DNA of 64,000 nt from contig NZ_FOOR01000001.1 of assembly GCF_900113255.1 (NCBI RefSeq), forward strand, positions 248,001-312,000, given 5' to 3'. The notes beneath the pieces were generated by a model. The model ran no database searches, was not told the origin of the DNA, and was given only the letters and a program-made list of their open reading frames with translations. The position numbers and the translations under genes were made by a program. The stretch comes from Novosphingobium sp. CF614. GTDB taxonomy: Bacteria; Pseudomonadota; Alphaproteobacteria; Sphingomonadales; Sphingomonadaceae. This document shows, in pieces, positions 34,918 through 43,373 of the stretch; within the stretch, counting starts at the first letter, position 1, and every line of letters begins with the position of its first letter.

Positions 34918-37900
34918 TTATTCCGCCGGTTGCAGCGCATGGTCGCCGGGGCAACGGTGGGCGGGCCGCAGCCGCTCCGCGAGGCTGCGGCAGACCACGT
35001 AGAAGGTGGGCGTGAACAGCAGGCCGAAGCCGGTGACGCCCACCATGCCGAAGAACACCGCCGTGCCCAGCGCCTGCCGAAGCTCCGCGCCCGCGCCCTG
35101 GGCGATCACCAGCGGCACGGTGCCAAGGATGAAGGCGAAGCTGGTCATCAGGATCGGACGCAAGCGGGTACGGGCGGCATGAACGGCGGCCTCGACCGGG
35201 GACATGCCGCGTTCCTCCTCCGCCTGCTTGGCGAACTCCACCACCAGGATCGCGTTCTTCGCCGCCAGCGCGATCAGCACGACGAGGCCGATCTGGGTCA
35301 GGATGTTGTTGTCCATTCCCCGGATCTGGACGCCGGCCATCGCCGCGAAGAGACACATCGGCACGATCAGGATGATCGCCAGCGGCAGAGTCAGGCTCTC
35401 ATACTGGGCGGCGAGCACCAGGAAGACGAACAGCACCGCCATGCCGAACACCAGGCCCGCGGTATTGCCCGCCGTCGACTGCTGGTAGGCGATGCCCGTC
35501 CACTCGTGGCCATAGCCCGCCGGCAGCGTCTGATCGGCGATCTTCTCCATCGTCGCCAGCGCCTGGCCCGAGGAGTAGCCCGGCGCGGCGCTGCCGTCGA
35601 CCTCGACCGCCGGCTGCAGGTTGTAGCGCACGACGCGGTAGGGGCCGGTCTTGTCCTGGAAGGTCGCGACCGAACCGATCGGCACCATCGCACCCGAATT
35701 CGAACGGGTCTTGAGATTGGCGATGTCGGCGGTCGATCCCCGGTAAGGCGAATCGGCCTGCGCCGTGACGCGATAGGTGCGGCCCAGCAGGTTGAAGTCG
35801 TTCACGAAGGCCGAGCCGAGGTAGACCTGCAAGGCTTCGAACACCCGCTCGGGCGGCACGCCCAGCATATCCGCCTTGCGCCGATCCACATCGGCGTAGA
35901 CGCGCGGCGTGTTCATGTTGAACAGTGTGTAGACCTGTTTCAGTTCGGGCGACTGGTTGGCCTGCGCGAGGAGCGCGCCGGTGGCCTTGGCAAGTTCCGC
36001 GTAACCGCGCCCTTCCTTGTCCTCGACGATCATGCGGTAGCCGCCGGGAGGGACGATGCCGTTGATCGTCGGCGGCGGGATCAGCAGCACCTGCGCCTTG
36101 TCGAAGCCCTGCATCGCCTGCTGCGCCTGCGCCATGATACCCGCATCGGTCACGCCCAGTTTCTTGCGCTCCTCGAAGCTCTTGAAGGGGAAGTAGACCG
36201 CGGCGGCATCGGGCGACGCGGTGCGGGAGGGGCCATGGAAGCCCGCGAACATCACGGCGCCGCGCAGCCCCTTGATGGGGAGGATGCGCCGGGCGACCTC
36301 CTGCGTCGCCTCGTCCGTGCGCGCAAGCGACGAGCCGGGCGGCAGGAAGATCGCGGCCAGGAAGTAGCCCTGGTCCTGCTGCGGGATGAAGCCGGCCGGC
36401 GTGGCCCAGAACAGCCCGCCGGTGGCCGCGATCAGGGCGCCATAAGTCGCCATCATCCGCAGCGGCCGCTTCACGAGCTTGAGCGTCAGCCGCGAATAAC
36501 CGGCGCTCAGGCGCTCGAACCCGTGGTTGAAGCGATCCGCCGCGCCTTGCAGCACGCGCTTCCAGCGCGGAGCATCGGCGGGAAGGGCATGGCGCTCACG
36601 CAGCAGCACCGCGGCCAGCGCCGGCGAAAGCGTCAGCGAGAGCAGCAGCGAGATCACCGTCGCCGTCGAGATGGTCACCGCGAACTGCTTGTAGAACGCA
36701 CCCGAGATGCCCGAGATGAACAGCGTCGGCACGAAGACCGCGCAGAGCACCAGGACGATGGCGACAAGCGCGCCCGAGACTTCGTCCATCGAGCGGCGGG
36801 CCGCCTCGATCGGCTTCATCCCGCCCTCGATGTAGCGCTCGACGTTCTCGACGACGACGATCGCGTCATCGACGACGATGCCGATCGCCAATACCAGGCC
36901 GAACAGCGAAAGGTTGTTGAGCGAGTACCCGACCGCCGCCAGCATCACCGCCGTGCCGATCAGCGACACCGGGATGGCGATGATCGGGATCACCGCCGCC
37001 CGCCAGTTCTGCAGGAACACCAGGATGACGAGGACGACCAGCACCACCGCTTCGAACAGGGTCTGGTACACCGCGTCGATCGACTGGCCGATGAACTCCG
37101 TGGGATTGTAGATCACCGAGTATTCAAGGCCGTGCGGGAACGACTTGGCCAGTTGGTCCATCTGCCCCCGGACCGCCTGGGCCGCATCGAGGGCGTTCGA
37201 ACCCGGGCGCTGCATGACCGCGATGACCACGGTCGGCTTGCCCGACAGGTAGGTGTTGGTGGAATAGTCCTGCGCGCCGAGTTCCACCCGCGCGACGTCC
37301 CGCACGCGGACCTGGCGGCCATCGGCATCGGTGCGCACCACAACGTCGCCGAACTGATCGGGCGTGGTGAGGCGGCCCTGCATCTCGACGCCGATCTGAT
37401 AGGCATTGCCGGTGTCGAACGGCGGCTGGCCGAGCGCGCCGGTGGAGACCTGGACGTTCTGCGACCGCAGCGCCGAGACGATCTCGCTCGCGGTCAGGTC
37501 AAGCGCGGCGGCCCGGCCGGGATCGATCCAGATCCGCATGCCATAGTCACGCGCGCCGAACAGCCGCACGTCGCCCACGCCGTCGAGCCGCGCCAGCTTG
37601 TCCTTCACTTGCGTCAGGGCATAGTTCGAAAGGTAGTCCCGGCTGAAAGTGCCGTCGGGCGACTGCAGGTTCACGACCATCAGGAAGTCGGGAGAAGTCT
37701 TGCGGGTGACGACGCCGAGCTGCTGCACTTCGGTCGGCAGGCGCGGCGTGGCCACCGCCACGCGGTTCTGCACGAGGACTTGCGCGGCATCGAGGTCGGT
37801 GCCGATCTTGAAGGTGACGGTGATCGTCACCTTGCCGTCGCCGGTCGACTGCGAATCCATGTAAAGCATGTTGTCGACGCCGTTGATCTCCTGCTCGATC

Positions 37901-38097
37901 GGCGCGGCGACGGTGTCGGCCACGGTCTCGGCGGAGGCGCCGGGGTACTGGGCGGTAACCGTTACCGTCGGCGGGACGATGTCGGGATACTGGGTGACGG
38001 GCAGGCCGAAGAACGCAAGCGCACCCACCACGGTGATGATTACCGCGATAACGCCTGCGAAGATCGGCCGGTCGATGAAGAACCGGGAAAATCGCAT
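34918..38097 (-). CDS. RND efflux transporter, HAE1 (AcrB/MexF) family
   Basis: A 1059-residue proton-driven drug exporter of the inner membrane. The N-terminus MRFSRFFIDRPIFAGVIAVI is typical. Helix 4 carries the paired Asp residues in AIGIVVDDAIVVVENVERYIEGG, and the second half shows LTQIGLVVLIALAAKNAILVVEF with the proton-relay Lys. Twelve helices and two large periplasmic loops fit the family. Closest in style to MexF/BpeF-type pumps; the substrate range cannot be read from sequence. Length is full and the frame intact. Confidence 0.95.
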   Translation of the reverse strand: MRFSRFFIDRPIFAGVIAVIITVVGALAFFGLPVTQYPDIVPPTVTVTAQYPGASAETVADTVAAPIEQEINGVDNMLYMDSQSTGDGKVTITVTFKIGTDLDAAQVLVQNRVAVATPRLPTEVQQLGVVTRKTSPDFLMVVNLQSPDGTFSRDYLSNYALTQVKDKLARLDGVGDVRLFGARDYGMRIWIDPGRAAALDLTASEIVSALRSQNVQVSTGALGQPPFDTGNAYQIGVEMQGRLTTPDQFGDVVVRTDADGRQVRVRDVARVELGAQDYSTNTYLSGKPTVVIAVMQRPGSNALDAAQAVRGQMDQLAKSFPHGLEYSVIYNPTEFIGQSIDAVYQTLFEAVVLVVLVILVFLQNWRAAVIPIIAIPVSLIGTAVMLAAVGYSLNNLSLFGLVLAIGIVVDDAIVVVENVERYIEGGMKPIEAARRSMDEVSGALVAIVLVLCAVFVPTLFISGISGAFYKQFAVTISTATVISLLLSLTLSPALAAVLLRERHALPADAPRWKRVLQGAADRFNHGFERLSAGYSRLTLKLVKRPLRMMATYGALIAATGGLFWATPAGFIPQQDQGYFLAAIFLPPGSSLARTDEATQEVARRILPIKGLRGAVMFAGFHGPSRTASPDAAAVYFPFKSFEERKKLGVTDAGIMAQAQQAMQGFDKAQVLLIPPPTINGIVPPGGYRMIVEDKEGRGYAELAKATGALLAQANQSPELKQVYTLFNMNTPRVYADVDRRKADMLGVPPERVFEALQVYLGSAFVNDFNLLGRTYRVTAQADSPYRGSTADIANLKTRSNSGAMVPIGSVATFQDKTGPYRVVRYNLQPAVEVDGSAAPGYSSGQALATMEKIADQTLPAGYGHEWTGIAYQQSTAGNTAGLVFGMAVLFVFLVLAAQYESLTLPLAIILIVPMCLFAAMAGVQIRGMDNNILTQIGLVVLIALAAKNAILVVEFAKQAEEERGMSPVEAAVHAARTRLRPILMTSFAFILGTVPLVIAQGAGAELRQALGTAVFFGMVGVTGFGLLFTPTFYVVCRSLAERLRPAHRCPGDHALQPAE

Positions 38098-38159
38098 GGA
38101 TATGTACCCTCGTGTGGGGAGCGCCCGCAGGGTGCGGACGCCGGCCCGTTACGGGTGGA

Positions 38160-39437
38160 TCAGTCGGCGAGCGTTGCCTGCGCGGCCATCGGCGCGGCGG
38201 CACCGGGGGGAGCCGCGACCGTATGGGGATCGGCCGCAATCACGCCGCGCCGGGTCACGACCTTGGCTCCGGCAACGGCGGCCTGGTAGTTCGAGATCAC
38301 GACACGGTCATGCGCCGACAGGCCGGACCGGATGACCCGCAGGCCATCGACCAGCGGCCCGAGCTCGACCGGCCTGGCCGCGACCGTGCTGTCCTTGCCG
38401 ACAACCAGCACGACCTTGCGCGCCTGGTCGGACTGGATCGCATCGTCCGGCACCAGCAGGGCCTTGACCGTGCCGCCTTCGGCCATGCGCATGTTGCCGA
38501 ACATGCCCGGCGTCAGGAAACCGTCGGGATTGTCCAGCACGGCGCGCACCCGGATCGTTCCCGAACGCGGATCGAGCCCATTGTCGGTAAAGTCGAGCTT
38601 GCCGTTCCAGCGATAGTCGGCCTCGTCCTGCAGGCGCACTTGCACGTCGGCGGCAGCCTTGCGTTCGGCCCGCGCCCGCTGCGTCTTGAGGAACAGCGCC
38701 TCGGAGGCATCGAAGGTGAAATAGATCGGATCGAGCGCGTTGATGGTCGTCAGCAGGGTCGCGTTGGCATTGTTGTCGCCCGAGACAAGATTGCCCACGT
38801 CGACGCGGCGGTCCGAAATCCGGCCGGAAATCGGCGCGCGGACGGTCGCGAACTCGACTTCGAGCGCGCGCTGGCGTTCGCGGGCCTGGGCTCCTGCCAG
38901 CGCGGCGGTGGCGGCGCGCAGCTTGGCACGCAGCTGGTCCACCTCGCTGGCGGCCATCGCCTCGTCGCCGGTGAGCCCGGCCACGCGGTCATAGTCCGAC
39001 CGCGCCAGCGCCAGCGCGCTGCGCGCCGAGGCTACGTCCGCCTGGGCCTCCGCCAGCGCGGCGCGATAGGGGCGCGGATCGACCGTGAACAGCGGCTGGC
39101 CCTGCCGGACATAGTCACCGTCGCGGAAGAATATCCGGGTGACCGCGCCCGACACGCGTGGACGCACTTCGACCGTCTTGCTGGGGGCGAAGCGGCCGAC
39201 GTAGTCGTCCCACTCCGTCACCTCGCGCGTCAGCGGCCGGGCGGTCTGCACCGACGGCAGCGGCATCGGCACGGCATCGGCGTCGGCATCGTGGAACAGG
39301 TTCCAGCCGAGGCCGGCGACAACCACGATGGCGATCACGGCGATCACGGCATTGCGGCGGCGCAAGGATCGCCGGCGCGCTTCGGGGATTTCCGGCGCAT
39401 CGTAGGCCGGCAATTCGATCGTTGCGGGAGAATTCAC
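38160..39437 (-). CDS. RND efflux periplasmic adaptor subunit (MexE/AcrA family)
   Basis: A 425-residue membrane fusion protein: an N-terminal anchor helix (NAVIAVIAIVVVAGLGWNLF), a lipoyl-type half motif (VEVRPRVSGAVTRIFFRDGDYVRQGQPLF), a long helical hairpin (ALAEAQADVASARSALALARSDYDRV), the second lipoyl half (FATVRAPISGRISDRRVDVGNLV) and a beta-barrel. It joins pump and channel. The start is a GTG at 39437 overlapping the upstream stop (GTGA); the residues beyond it belong to another frame. Confidence 0.93.
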   Translation of the reverse strand: MNSPATIELPAYDAPEIPEARRRSLRRRNAVIAVIAIVVVAGLGWNLFHDADADAVPMPLPSVQTARPLTREVTEWDDYVGRFAPSKTVEVRPRVSGAVTRIFFRDGDYVRQGQPLFTVDPRPYRAALAEAQADVASARSALALARSDYDRVAGLTGDEAMAASEVDQLRAKLRAATAALAGAQARERQRALEVEFATVRAPISGRISDRRVDVGNLVSGDNNANATLLTTINALDPIYFTFDASEALFLKTQRARAERKAAADVQVRLQDEADYRWNGKLDFTDNGLDPRSGTIRVRAVLDNPDGFLTPGMFGNMRMAEGGTVKALLVPDDAIQSDQARKVVLVVGKDSTVAARPVELGPLVDGLRVIRSGLSAHDRVVISNYQAAVAGAKVVTRRGVIAADPHTVAAPPGAAAPMAAQATLAD

Positions 39438-39853
39438 GCGGCAAGCCTCCGGAACGGCGTGCGGGCACGATTGACGGCGTCTATGACGGCGCCGACCTGC
39501 GCCTCGCTGTAGCCCGCGTCGCGGGCTTCCTTCAGCGCGGAGCCCGGCAGCGCATGGCCCTTCCGCCATGCCTGGACCGCAAGCCTGCGCAGCGCTTCGA
39601 GCTTTTCGTTGGCAAGCATGGCCGCCGGCGCGGGCGGACCCAGGATCAGCCGGGCAAGCCATGAGCGCTTTTGCGGGGGGCGCAGCGTTTCGAGACCGTC
39701 GGCACGGGCCAGTTCGATGATCCGCTGCTCGAGCGCCGAAAGCTCGTCGGCTGTTTCGGAGGCGGTTTCGGAAATCCGGCCGTGGGCGGACACGTTGAAA
39801 GTGGGAACGGGCAGCGTCCGGAGCGCTGCCGCGTTGAAGTCGATGAAGGCCAT
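39434..39853 (-). CDS. Conserved-looking hypothetical protein, first gene of the RND operon
   Basis: A 139-residue soluble protein, MAFIDFNAAALRTLPVPTF at the start. A helical acidic stretch (TADELSALEQRIIELARADGLETL) is followed by a basic segment (PPQKRSWLARLILG) and a C-terminal part (KEARDAGYSEAQVGAVIDAVNRA). The last part faintly recalls the end of AhpD/carboxymuconolactone-like domains, but no CxxC is present, so no function is assigned. AGGGAG lies 7 bases before the ATG. The stop overlaps the adaptor start, so translation is coupled. Confidence 0.65.
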   Translation of the reverse strand: MAFIDFNAAALRTLPVPTFNVSAHGRISETASETADELSALEQRIIELARADGLETLRPPQKRSWLARLILGPPAPAAMLANEKLEALRRLAVQAWRKGHALPGSALKEARDAGYSEAQVGAVIDAVNRARTPFRRLAA

Positions 39854-39873
39854 GTTTCGTGCTCCCTGAAAGG

Positions 39874-39918
39874 CCCCGGCGCGCGCCCCGGGGGGTGGGG
39901 AGAGCGCGCGCGCCGGGG
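39874..39918 (-). promoter_or_regulatory. Strong GC hairpin in the leader of the RND operon
   Basis: Perfect 13-bp arms CCCCGGCGCGCGC (39,874-39,886) / GCGCGCGCCGGGG (39,906-39,918) with a 19-base loop. It ends 20 bases upstream of the first start codon, close to the Shine-Dalgarno AGGGAG. It might protect the transcript or restrain translation; no T-run follows, so it is not a simple terminator. Confidence 0.5.
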
Positions 39919-40124
39919 CGATCTCCGGCTGGGGGGACGCCGGAAAATCCGTAGGTGCAGCGGTAATGCCCGCAGGCGAAAAGCCCGACACGCAGCCGCG
40001 TTGATTCGTTTGTCAGCAGCCCCCGCAAAAACGGGTGGCGCCAGCCGTCGGCCGGTCAGGACCGGTACGGCGTGTTCCAGCATCGGACCTCCCGCAATGC
40101 GGTGATTCGGATGCCTTCATTCTG

Positions 40125-40185
40125 TACTGATCGGTATATATCGCATGCTGCGCCGCGTCAAGCGGGTTTCTATACTGATCGGTAA
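40125..40185 (-). promoter_or_regulatory. RND operon promoter with two TetR-type operators
   Basis: On the minus strand, TTGACG (40161-40156), 17 bases, TATACC (40138-40133). Two copies of a 14-base operator, plus-strand TACTGATCGGTATA (40,125-40,138) and ATACTGATCGGTAA (40,172-40,185), lie over the -10 and just upstream of the -35. They match the more symmetrical site at the tetR start. Binding of the repressor would block the promoter. The rest of the 39,854-40,276 spacer holds the leader and the hairpin at 39,874. Confidence 0.75.
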
Positions 40186-40276
40186 AATTAGCGTCCGGAC
40201 GCCTTTTTCAAGAGCTTGAACGCCGGGCCGGCCAAATTTTTCCCGGCGCGGAAACCGGAACGAACCGATTCGGCCG

Positions 40277-40888
40277 TCAGCGACTCGGCCAGATCGCCAG
40301 GAAGGTATCGACGACGCCTTCCAGGTCTTCCCGGCTGGCACCGCTTTGCGCCTTGACCGAAATACCCTGGACGACCGCCGTAAGGCACTGGGTCAGCGCC
40401 CGTGGATCGACGCTTTCGGACAAGTCACCTTCGGCCTTGGCGCGTTCGAAGCGCGCAACCACAGCCGCTTCGGAAGAGGCGCGCCGGGCAACGACGTGTT
40501 CGCGGATCGAGGCCGCCTCGCTGGCGCAGACGACCGTGCTGATGACGCCCATGCACCCCTGCGGGTCGCTGCCGCCGCAATGCGTATCCAGCGCGCCGCG
40601 AAGCAGCCGCTCCACCACCTCGCGTGAGGTCGGTGCGTCAAGCGCGGCCTGGATGTAGCAGAGCTTCTCGCGCTCGTAGAGATCGAGCGCCTTCTTGAAG
40701 AGCGCTTCCTTGTTGCCGAAGCAGGCATAGAGGCTGGGCTTGGTAATGCCCATGGCCTCGGTCAAGTCGGCCATCGAGGCGCCTTCGTAGCCGTGCTGCC
40801 AGAACACGCGAAGCGCGCTCGCCAGCGCTTTCTCGGGATCGAATTCCCGAGGACGGCCGCGAGCCTTGATGGTGATCGGACATTCCAT
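40277..40888 (-). CDS. TetR/AcrR family transcriptional repressor of the RND operon
   Basis: A 203-residue regulator. The N-terminal helix-turn-helix reads RGRPREFDPEKALASALRVFWQHGYEGASMADLTEAMGITKPSLYACFGNKEALF, textbook TetR. The C-terminal ligand domain contains several cysteines (THCGGSDPQGCMGV, VVCASEAAS). Its own start codon overlaps a palindrome ATACCGACCGGTAT (40,887-40,900). The same sequence, less symmetrical, flanks the pump operon promoter downstream. So it very likely represses both itself and the pump. Confidence 0.93.
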   Translation of the reverse strand: MECPITIKARGRPREFDPEKALASALRVFWQHGYEGASMADLTEAMGITKPSLYACFGNKEALFKKALDLYEREKLCYIQAALDAPTSREVVERLLRGALDTHCGGSDPQGCMGVISTVVCASEAASIREHVVARRASSEAAVVARFERAKAEGDLSESVDPRALTQCLTAVVQGISVKAQSGASREDLEGVVDTFLAIWPSR

Positions 40889-40900
40889 ACCGACCGGTAT
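40887..40900. promoter_or_regulatory. TetR autoregulatory operator
   Basis: ATACCG-AC-CGGTAT, perfect 6-bp arms around a 2-base centre, covering the ATG of the tetR gene. It is the best version of the three ATACxGAxCGGTA sites in this region. Confidence 0.75.
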
Positions 40901-41024
40901 ATAGGTCCGCGCCGAGCCTCCGTCCAGTGCCGCGACAAGGTTCCGGGCGTCGCGGCGCCCCCGACGCCCGGAAACCGGTTCGTAAAGCGGGCAATGGAAA
41001 GTCCCGGCAAGCGGCGGCGGCGTT

Positions 41025-41315
41025 TCAAACGATCCCGTCGATAAACCGCGCCATCCGCACGTCCCGCGCGCTCAGGCCCCCGGCGTCATGCGTCGTCAAC
41101 CGCACGCGGATCTTGTTGTAGACGTTGGACCATTCGGGATGGTGATCGGCTTTGTCGGCATATAGCGCGACCCGGGTCATGAAGCCGAAGGCTTCGTTGA
41201 AATCGCCGAATTCCAGGTCGATCTCGATCGCCTGGCCACCCTCGCCGAGGCTCCAGCCGGGCAAATCCTTCAGCGCTTGGTCGCGTTCGGCATCGGTGAG
41301 GCAGGGAATGGCCAT
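41025..41315 (-). CDS. Pterin-4a-carbinolamine dehydratase
   Basis: A 96-residue protein. The active-site signature [40 protein letters not shown], with the adjacent histidines of HHPEW, is clear. It recycles the 4a-hydroxytetrahydropterin made by aromatic amino acid hydroxylases. An excellent AAGGAGGAG Shine-Dalgarno sequence precedes the ATG at 41315, which settles the start against a reading that begins 12 codons upstream. Divergent from ccmA by 50 bases. Confidence 0.93.
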   Translation of the reverse strand: MAIPCLTDAERDQALKDLPGWSLGEGGQAIEIDLEFGDFNEAFGFMTRVALYADKADHHPEWSNVYNKIRVRLTTHDAGGLSARDVRMARFIDGIV

Positions 41316-41365
41316 TTCGCTCTCCTCCTTGGCAGTACCTGCGGTTTCCACTATCGCACGGCGCC

Positions 41366-41944
41366 ATGCAAGGGGCCGCCGTTTCCGTCACCGATCTTGC
41401 CTGCCGACGCGGCGACAGGGTGCTGTTCCGGGGCCTTTCGCTGCGCCTGAAGCCCGGGGAAGCGCTGCAAGTGACGGGAAGCAACGGCATCGGCAAGTCG
41501 AGCCTGCTGCGTATCCTCGCCGGGCTGGCGCCGGCCTATGCCGGTTCGGTGGAGATCGCCGGCGCGGTCAGCCTGCTCGACGAGCGACCCGCGCTCGACC
41601 CGGTATTGCCGCTGGGACGCGCGCTGGGGTTCTGGCAGCGGATCGACGGAGCGGCGGACAACGAACTGGCGCGGCTGGGCCTTGCCGGGTTGCTGGACGT
41701 GCCGGTGCGCTATCTCTCCACCGGGCAGAGGAAACGCGCCGCGCTGGCCCGGCTGCTCGGGCAGAAGGCGCGCGTGTGGCTGCTGGACGAACCGCTCAAC
41801 GGGCTGGACGGCCATGCGGCGGCGCTGGCCGAGACGCTTGCCGCCGGGCATTGCGCGGCGGGCGGGATCGCGCTGATCGCCTCGCACCAGGCTTTCGCCC
41901 TGCCCGGCATGCGGGCACTGGCGCTGGCGGACTACGCGGCATGA
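41366..41944 (+). CDS. ccmA: Haem exporter ATP-binding protein CcmA
   Basis: A 192-residue ABC ATPase. Walker A is [18 protein letters not shown], the signature is [16 protein letters not shown] and Walker B is [14 protein letters not shown]. These and the short length match CcmA, which with CcmB and CcmC takes part in handing haem to CcmE for c-type cytochrome maturation. The stop overlaps the ccmB start (ATGA). The other ccm genes are not in the window. Confidence 0.92.
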   Translation: MQGAAVSVTDLACRRGDRVLFRGLSLRLKPGEALQVTGSNGIGKSSLLRILAGLAPAYAGSVEIAGAVSLLDERPALDPVLPLGRALGFWQRIDGAADNELARLGLAGLLDVPVRYLSTGQRKRAALARLLGQKARVWLLDEPLNGLDGHAAALAETLAAGHCAAGGIALIASHQAFALPGMRALALADYAA

Positions 41945-42600
41945 CCGGGCGCGCCTGGCCGCTCCTGAAGCGCGACCTCGCCCGGCTGCTGCTGGGCGGG
42001 CGCGGCGGCGGGGCGTTGCTGCCGGTGCTGTTCTTCCTGGCGGTGGCGATGCTCTATCCCTTCGCGGTCGGGCCCGACGCGCCGCTGCTCGCCCGGACCG
42101 GTGGCGGGGTGATCTGGGTCGCCGCGCTGCTCGCCGCGATCCTGCCGCTGGACCGGCTGGTGGAGCCCGACATCGAGCTCGGCATGTTCGACCAATGGGC
42201 CCTGCGCGGCATTTCCGAGGAACTGGTGATCGCGGTGCGCGTGCTGGCCCACTGGCTGAGCTTCGGCCCGCCGCTGATGCTGGCGAGCCTGCCCGCCGCC
42301 GCCCTGCTGGGGCTGGACGGCGCGACGCTGCGCACGGTCGAGATCGGTCTGCTGGCCGGCACGCCGGGCCTGGCCGCGCTGGGCGTGACAGTGGCGGCGC
42401 TCACCGCCGGTCTGCGCGGCGGCGCGGCGCTGTCCGGCCTGCTGGTGATCCCGATGGCGGTGCCGGTGCTGATCTTCGGCGCCGGCAGCCTGGGCACGGG
42501 CGGGGAGAGCGGGCTTGCCTTGACCGCCGCCGCCAGCCTGGTGCTGATCGCGATCGCGCCCTTCGCCGGGGGCGCCGCCGTCCGCACCGCGCGCGGCTGA
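41941..42600 (+). CDS. ccmB: Haem exporter membrane protein CcmB
   Basis: A 219-residue permease of about six helices starting [33 protein letters not shown]. The CcmB marks are LLARTGGGVIWVAALLAAIL, EPDIELGMFDQWALRG and the helices ending MAVPVLIFGAG. It partners CcmA. Its ATG lies within the ccmA stop. A GC-rich hairpin (42,657-42,699) follows 57 bases downstream of its stop. Confidence 0.92.
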   Translation: MTGRAWPLLKRDLARLLLGGRGGGALLPVLFFLAVAMLYPFAVGPDAPLLARTGGGVIWVAALLAAILPLDRLVEPDIELGMFDQWALRGISEELVIAVRVLAHWLSFGPPLMLASLPAAALLGLDGATLRTVEIGLLAGTPGLAALGVTVAALTAGLRGGAALSGLLVIPMAVPVLIFGAGSLGTGGESGLALTAAASLVLIAIAPFAGGAAVRTARG

Positions 42601-42656
42601 AGCTTCGTCGGGGGCGCGACTTTCCGCGCGGGTCTTTATCTACAAGGGGAAAAAAT

Positions 42657-42699
42657 GGGCCGGGCGGCCTGGGGAGAGGTTGAAAGGCCGCCCTGGCCC
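42657..42699. terminator. Hairpin between ccmB and the Fur-controlled gene
   Basis: GGGCCGGGCGGCCT / AGGCCGCCCTGGCCC, long arms with a 14-base loop. A run of six A residues precedes it, so on the minus strand it would be followed by a T-run; no minus-strand gene ends here. It resembles the fliC terminator in sequence. It may end ccmAB transcription from either side. The remainder of 42,601-42,828 carries the promoter and Fur box of the next gene. Confidence 0.5.
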
Positions 42700-42782
42700 A
42701 AGTCTACAGGAGGGAACCGACGCCCCATGACAAGCACCGGATCCGCGAGGGGCTTGACCAGGGAGCCAAGCCGCGTCACATA

Positions 42783-42801
42783 GCTATTGATAATCATTCG
42801 C
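42783..42801 (+). promoter_or_regulatory. Fur box
   Basis: GCTATTGATAATCATTCGC matches the 19-base Fur consensus (GATAATGATAATCATTATC) at 15 of 19 positions, with an uninterrupted TGATAATCATT core. It ends 27 bases before the ATG of the following gene. Iron-dependent repression of that gene is therefore likely. Confidence 0.75.
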
Positions 42802-42828
42802 AATTGCAACCCCCTCTGGAGATTCGGC

Positions 42829-43275
42829 ATGTATCAGTACGTTGACCGCCCCTTGAACACCCTGGACGAGGGTTGCCGCTTCCTTGTCTGGTCGATGCGC
42901 GCCTGGGTCACCGCGATCGGGCACAAGCGCTGCCCGGCCCAGCTGCTGGCGCCGGCCTTCGCCAAATGGCAGATGATCGGCGGCCTCCAGCCCTTCCACC
43001 GCGCGATGATGCTGTTCAATCGCGACGCCCTGGAAACCTTCGCCTTCTGCGCGCTCACCTGCCCCCACGTTTCCGAACATGAAGCGGTGATCCTCGAACT
43101 CATCACCAGCCTGCGCGACCGGGGCGCCCAGGCCACGCGCGAGACGCTGGAAATGGTGATGGCCGAAGAAAGCGTGGGCGACATGCTGGAAACGCTTGCC
43201 CGCCTGGGCGCGGCCATGGCGATCGCCGGCATTTTCCCGGGTGAACCGGTGGAAGCCAGGAACGCGGGGGAATAG
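42829..43275 (+). CDS. Hypothetical protein under predicted Fur control
   Basis: A 148-residue soluble, helical protein: MYQYVDRPLNTLDEGCRFLVWSMRAWVTAI at the start, CALTCPHVSEHEAVILELI in the middle and GDMLETLARLGAAMAIAGIFPGE at the end. No signal peptide or membrane helix is visible. Cysteines near residues 20, 36, 66 and 70 might bind metal. GGAGATTCGGC precedes the ATG. No family is recognised. The Fur box just upstream argues for a role in iron or haem handling, perhaps linked to the neighbouring ccm genes; this is inference. Confidence 0.72.
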   Translation: MYQYVDRPLNTLDEGCRFLVWSMRAWVTAIGHKRCPAQLLAPAFAKWQMIGGLQPFHRAMMLFNRDALETFAFCALTCPHVSEHEAVILELITSLRDRGAQATRETLEMVMAEESVGDMLETLARLGAAMAIAGIFPGEPVEARNAGE

Positions 43276-43373
43276 AAAGCCCATCCCGTCACCGAGCCGG
43301 TTCTGGTCGCGGTGTCTTGGCCGGATGCGTGCATTGCGAGGCGAGTCGCCGAAGGCGGGCTGCCCGCCCCGGT

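Noticed and set aside
34930..38289. An open frame of about 1,119 codons opposite the RND pump gene
   Set aside because: The composition is that of a reverse-complement shadow (His, Arg, Asp and Gln rich, no motifs). The minus strand encodes a complete AcrB-type pump.
43325..43373. Possible further copy of the long dispersed repeat before fliA (GCATTGCGAGGCGAGTCGCCG followed by AAGGCGGG)
   Set aside because: Only one block resembles the repeat and the TGATACCAAG ends are missing, so it cannot be called with confidence.
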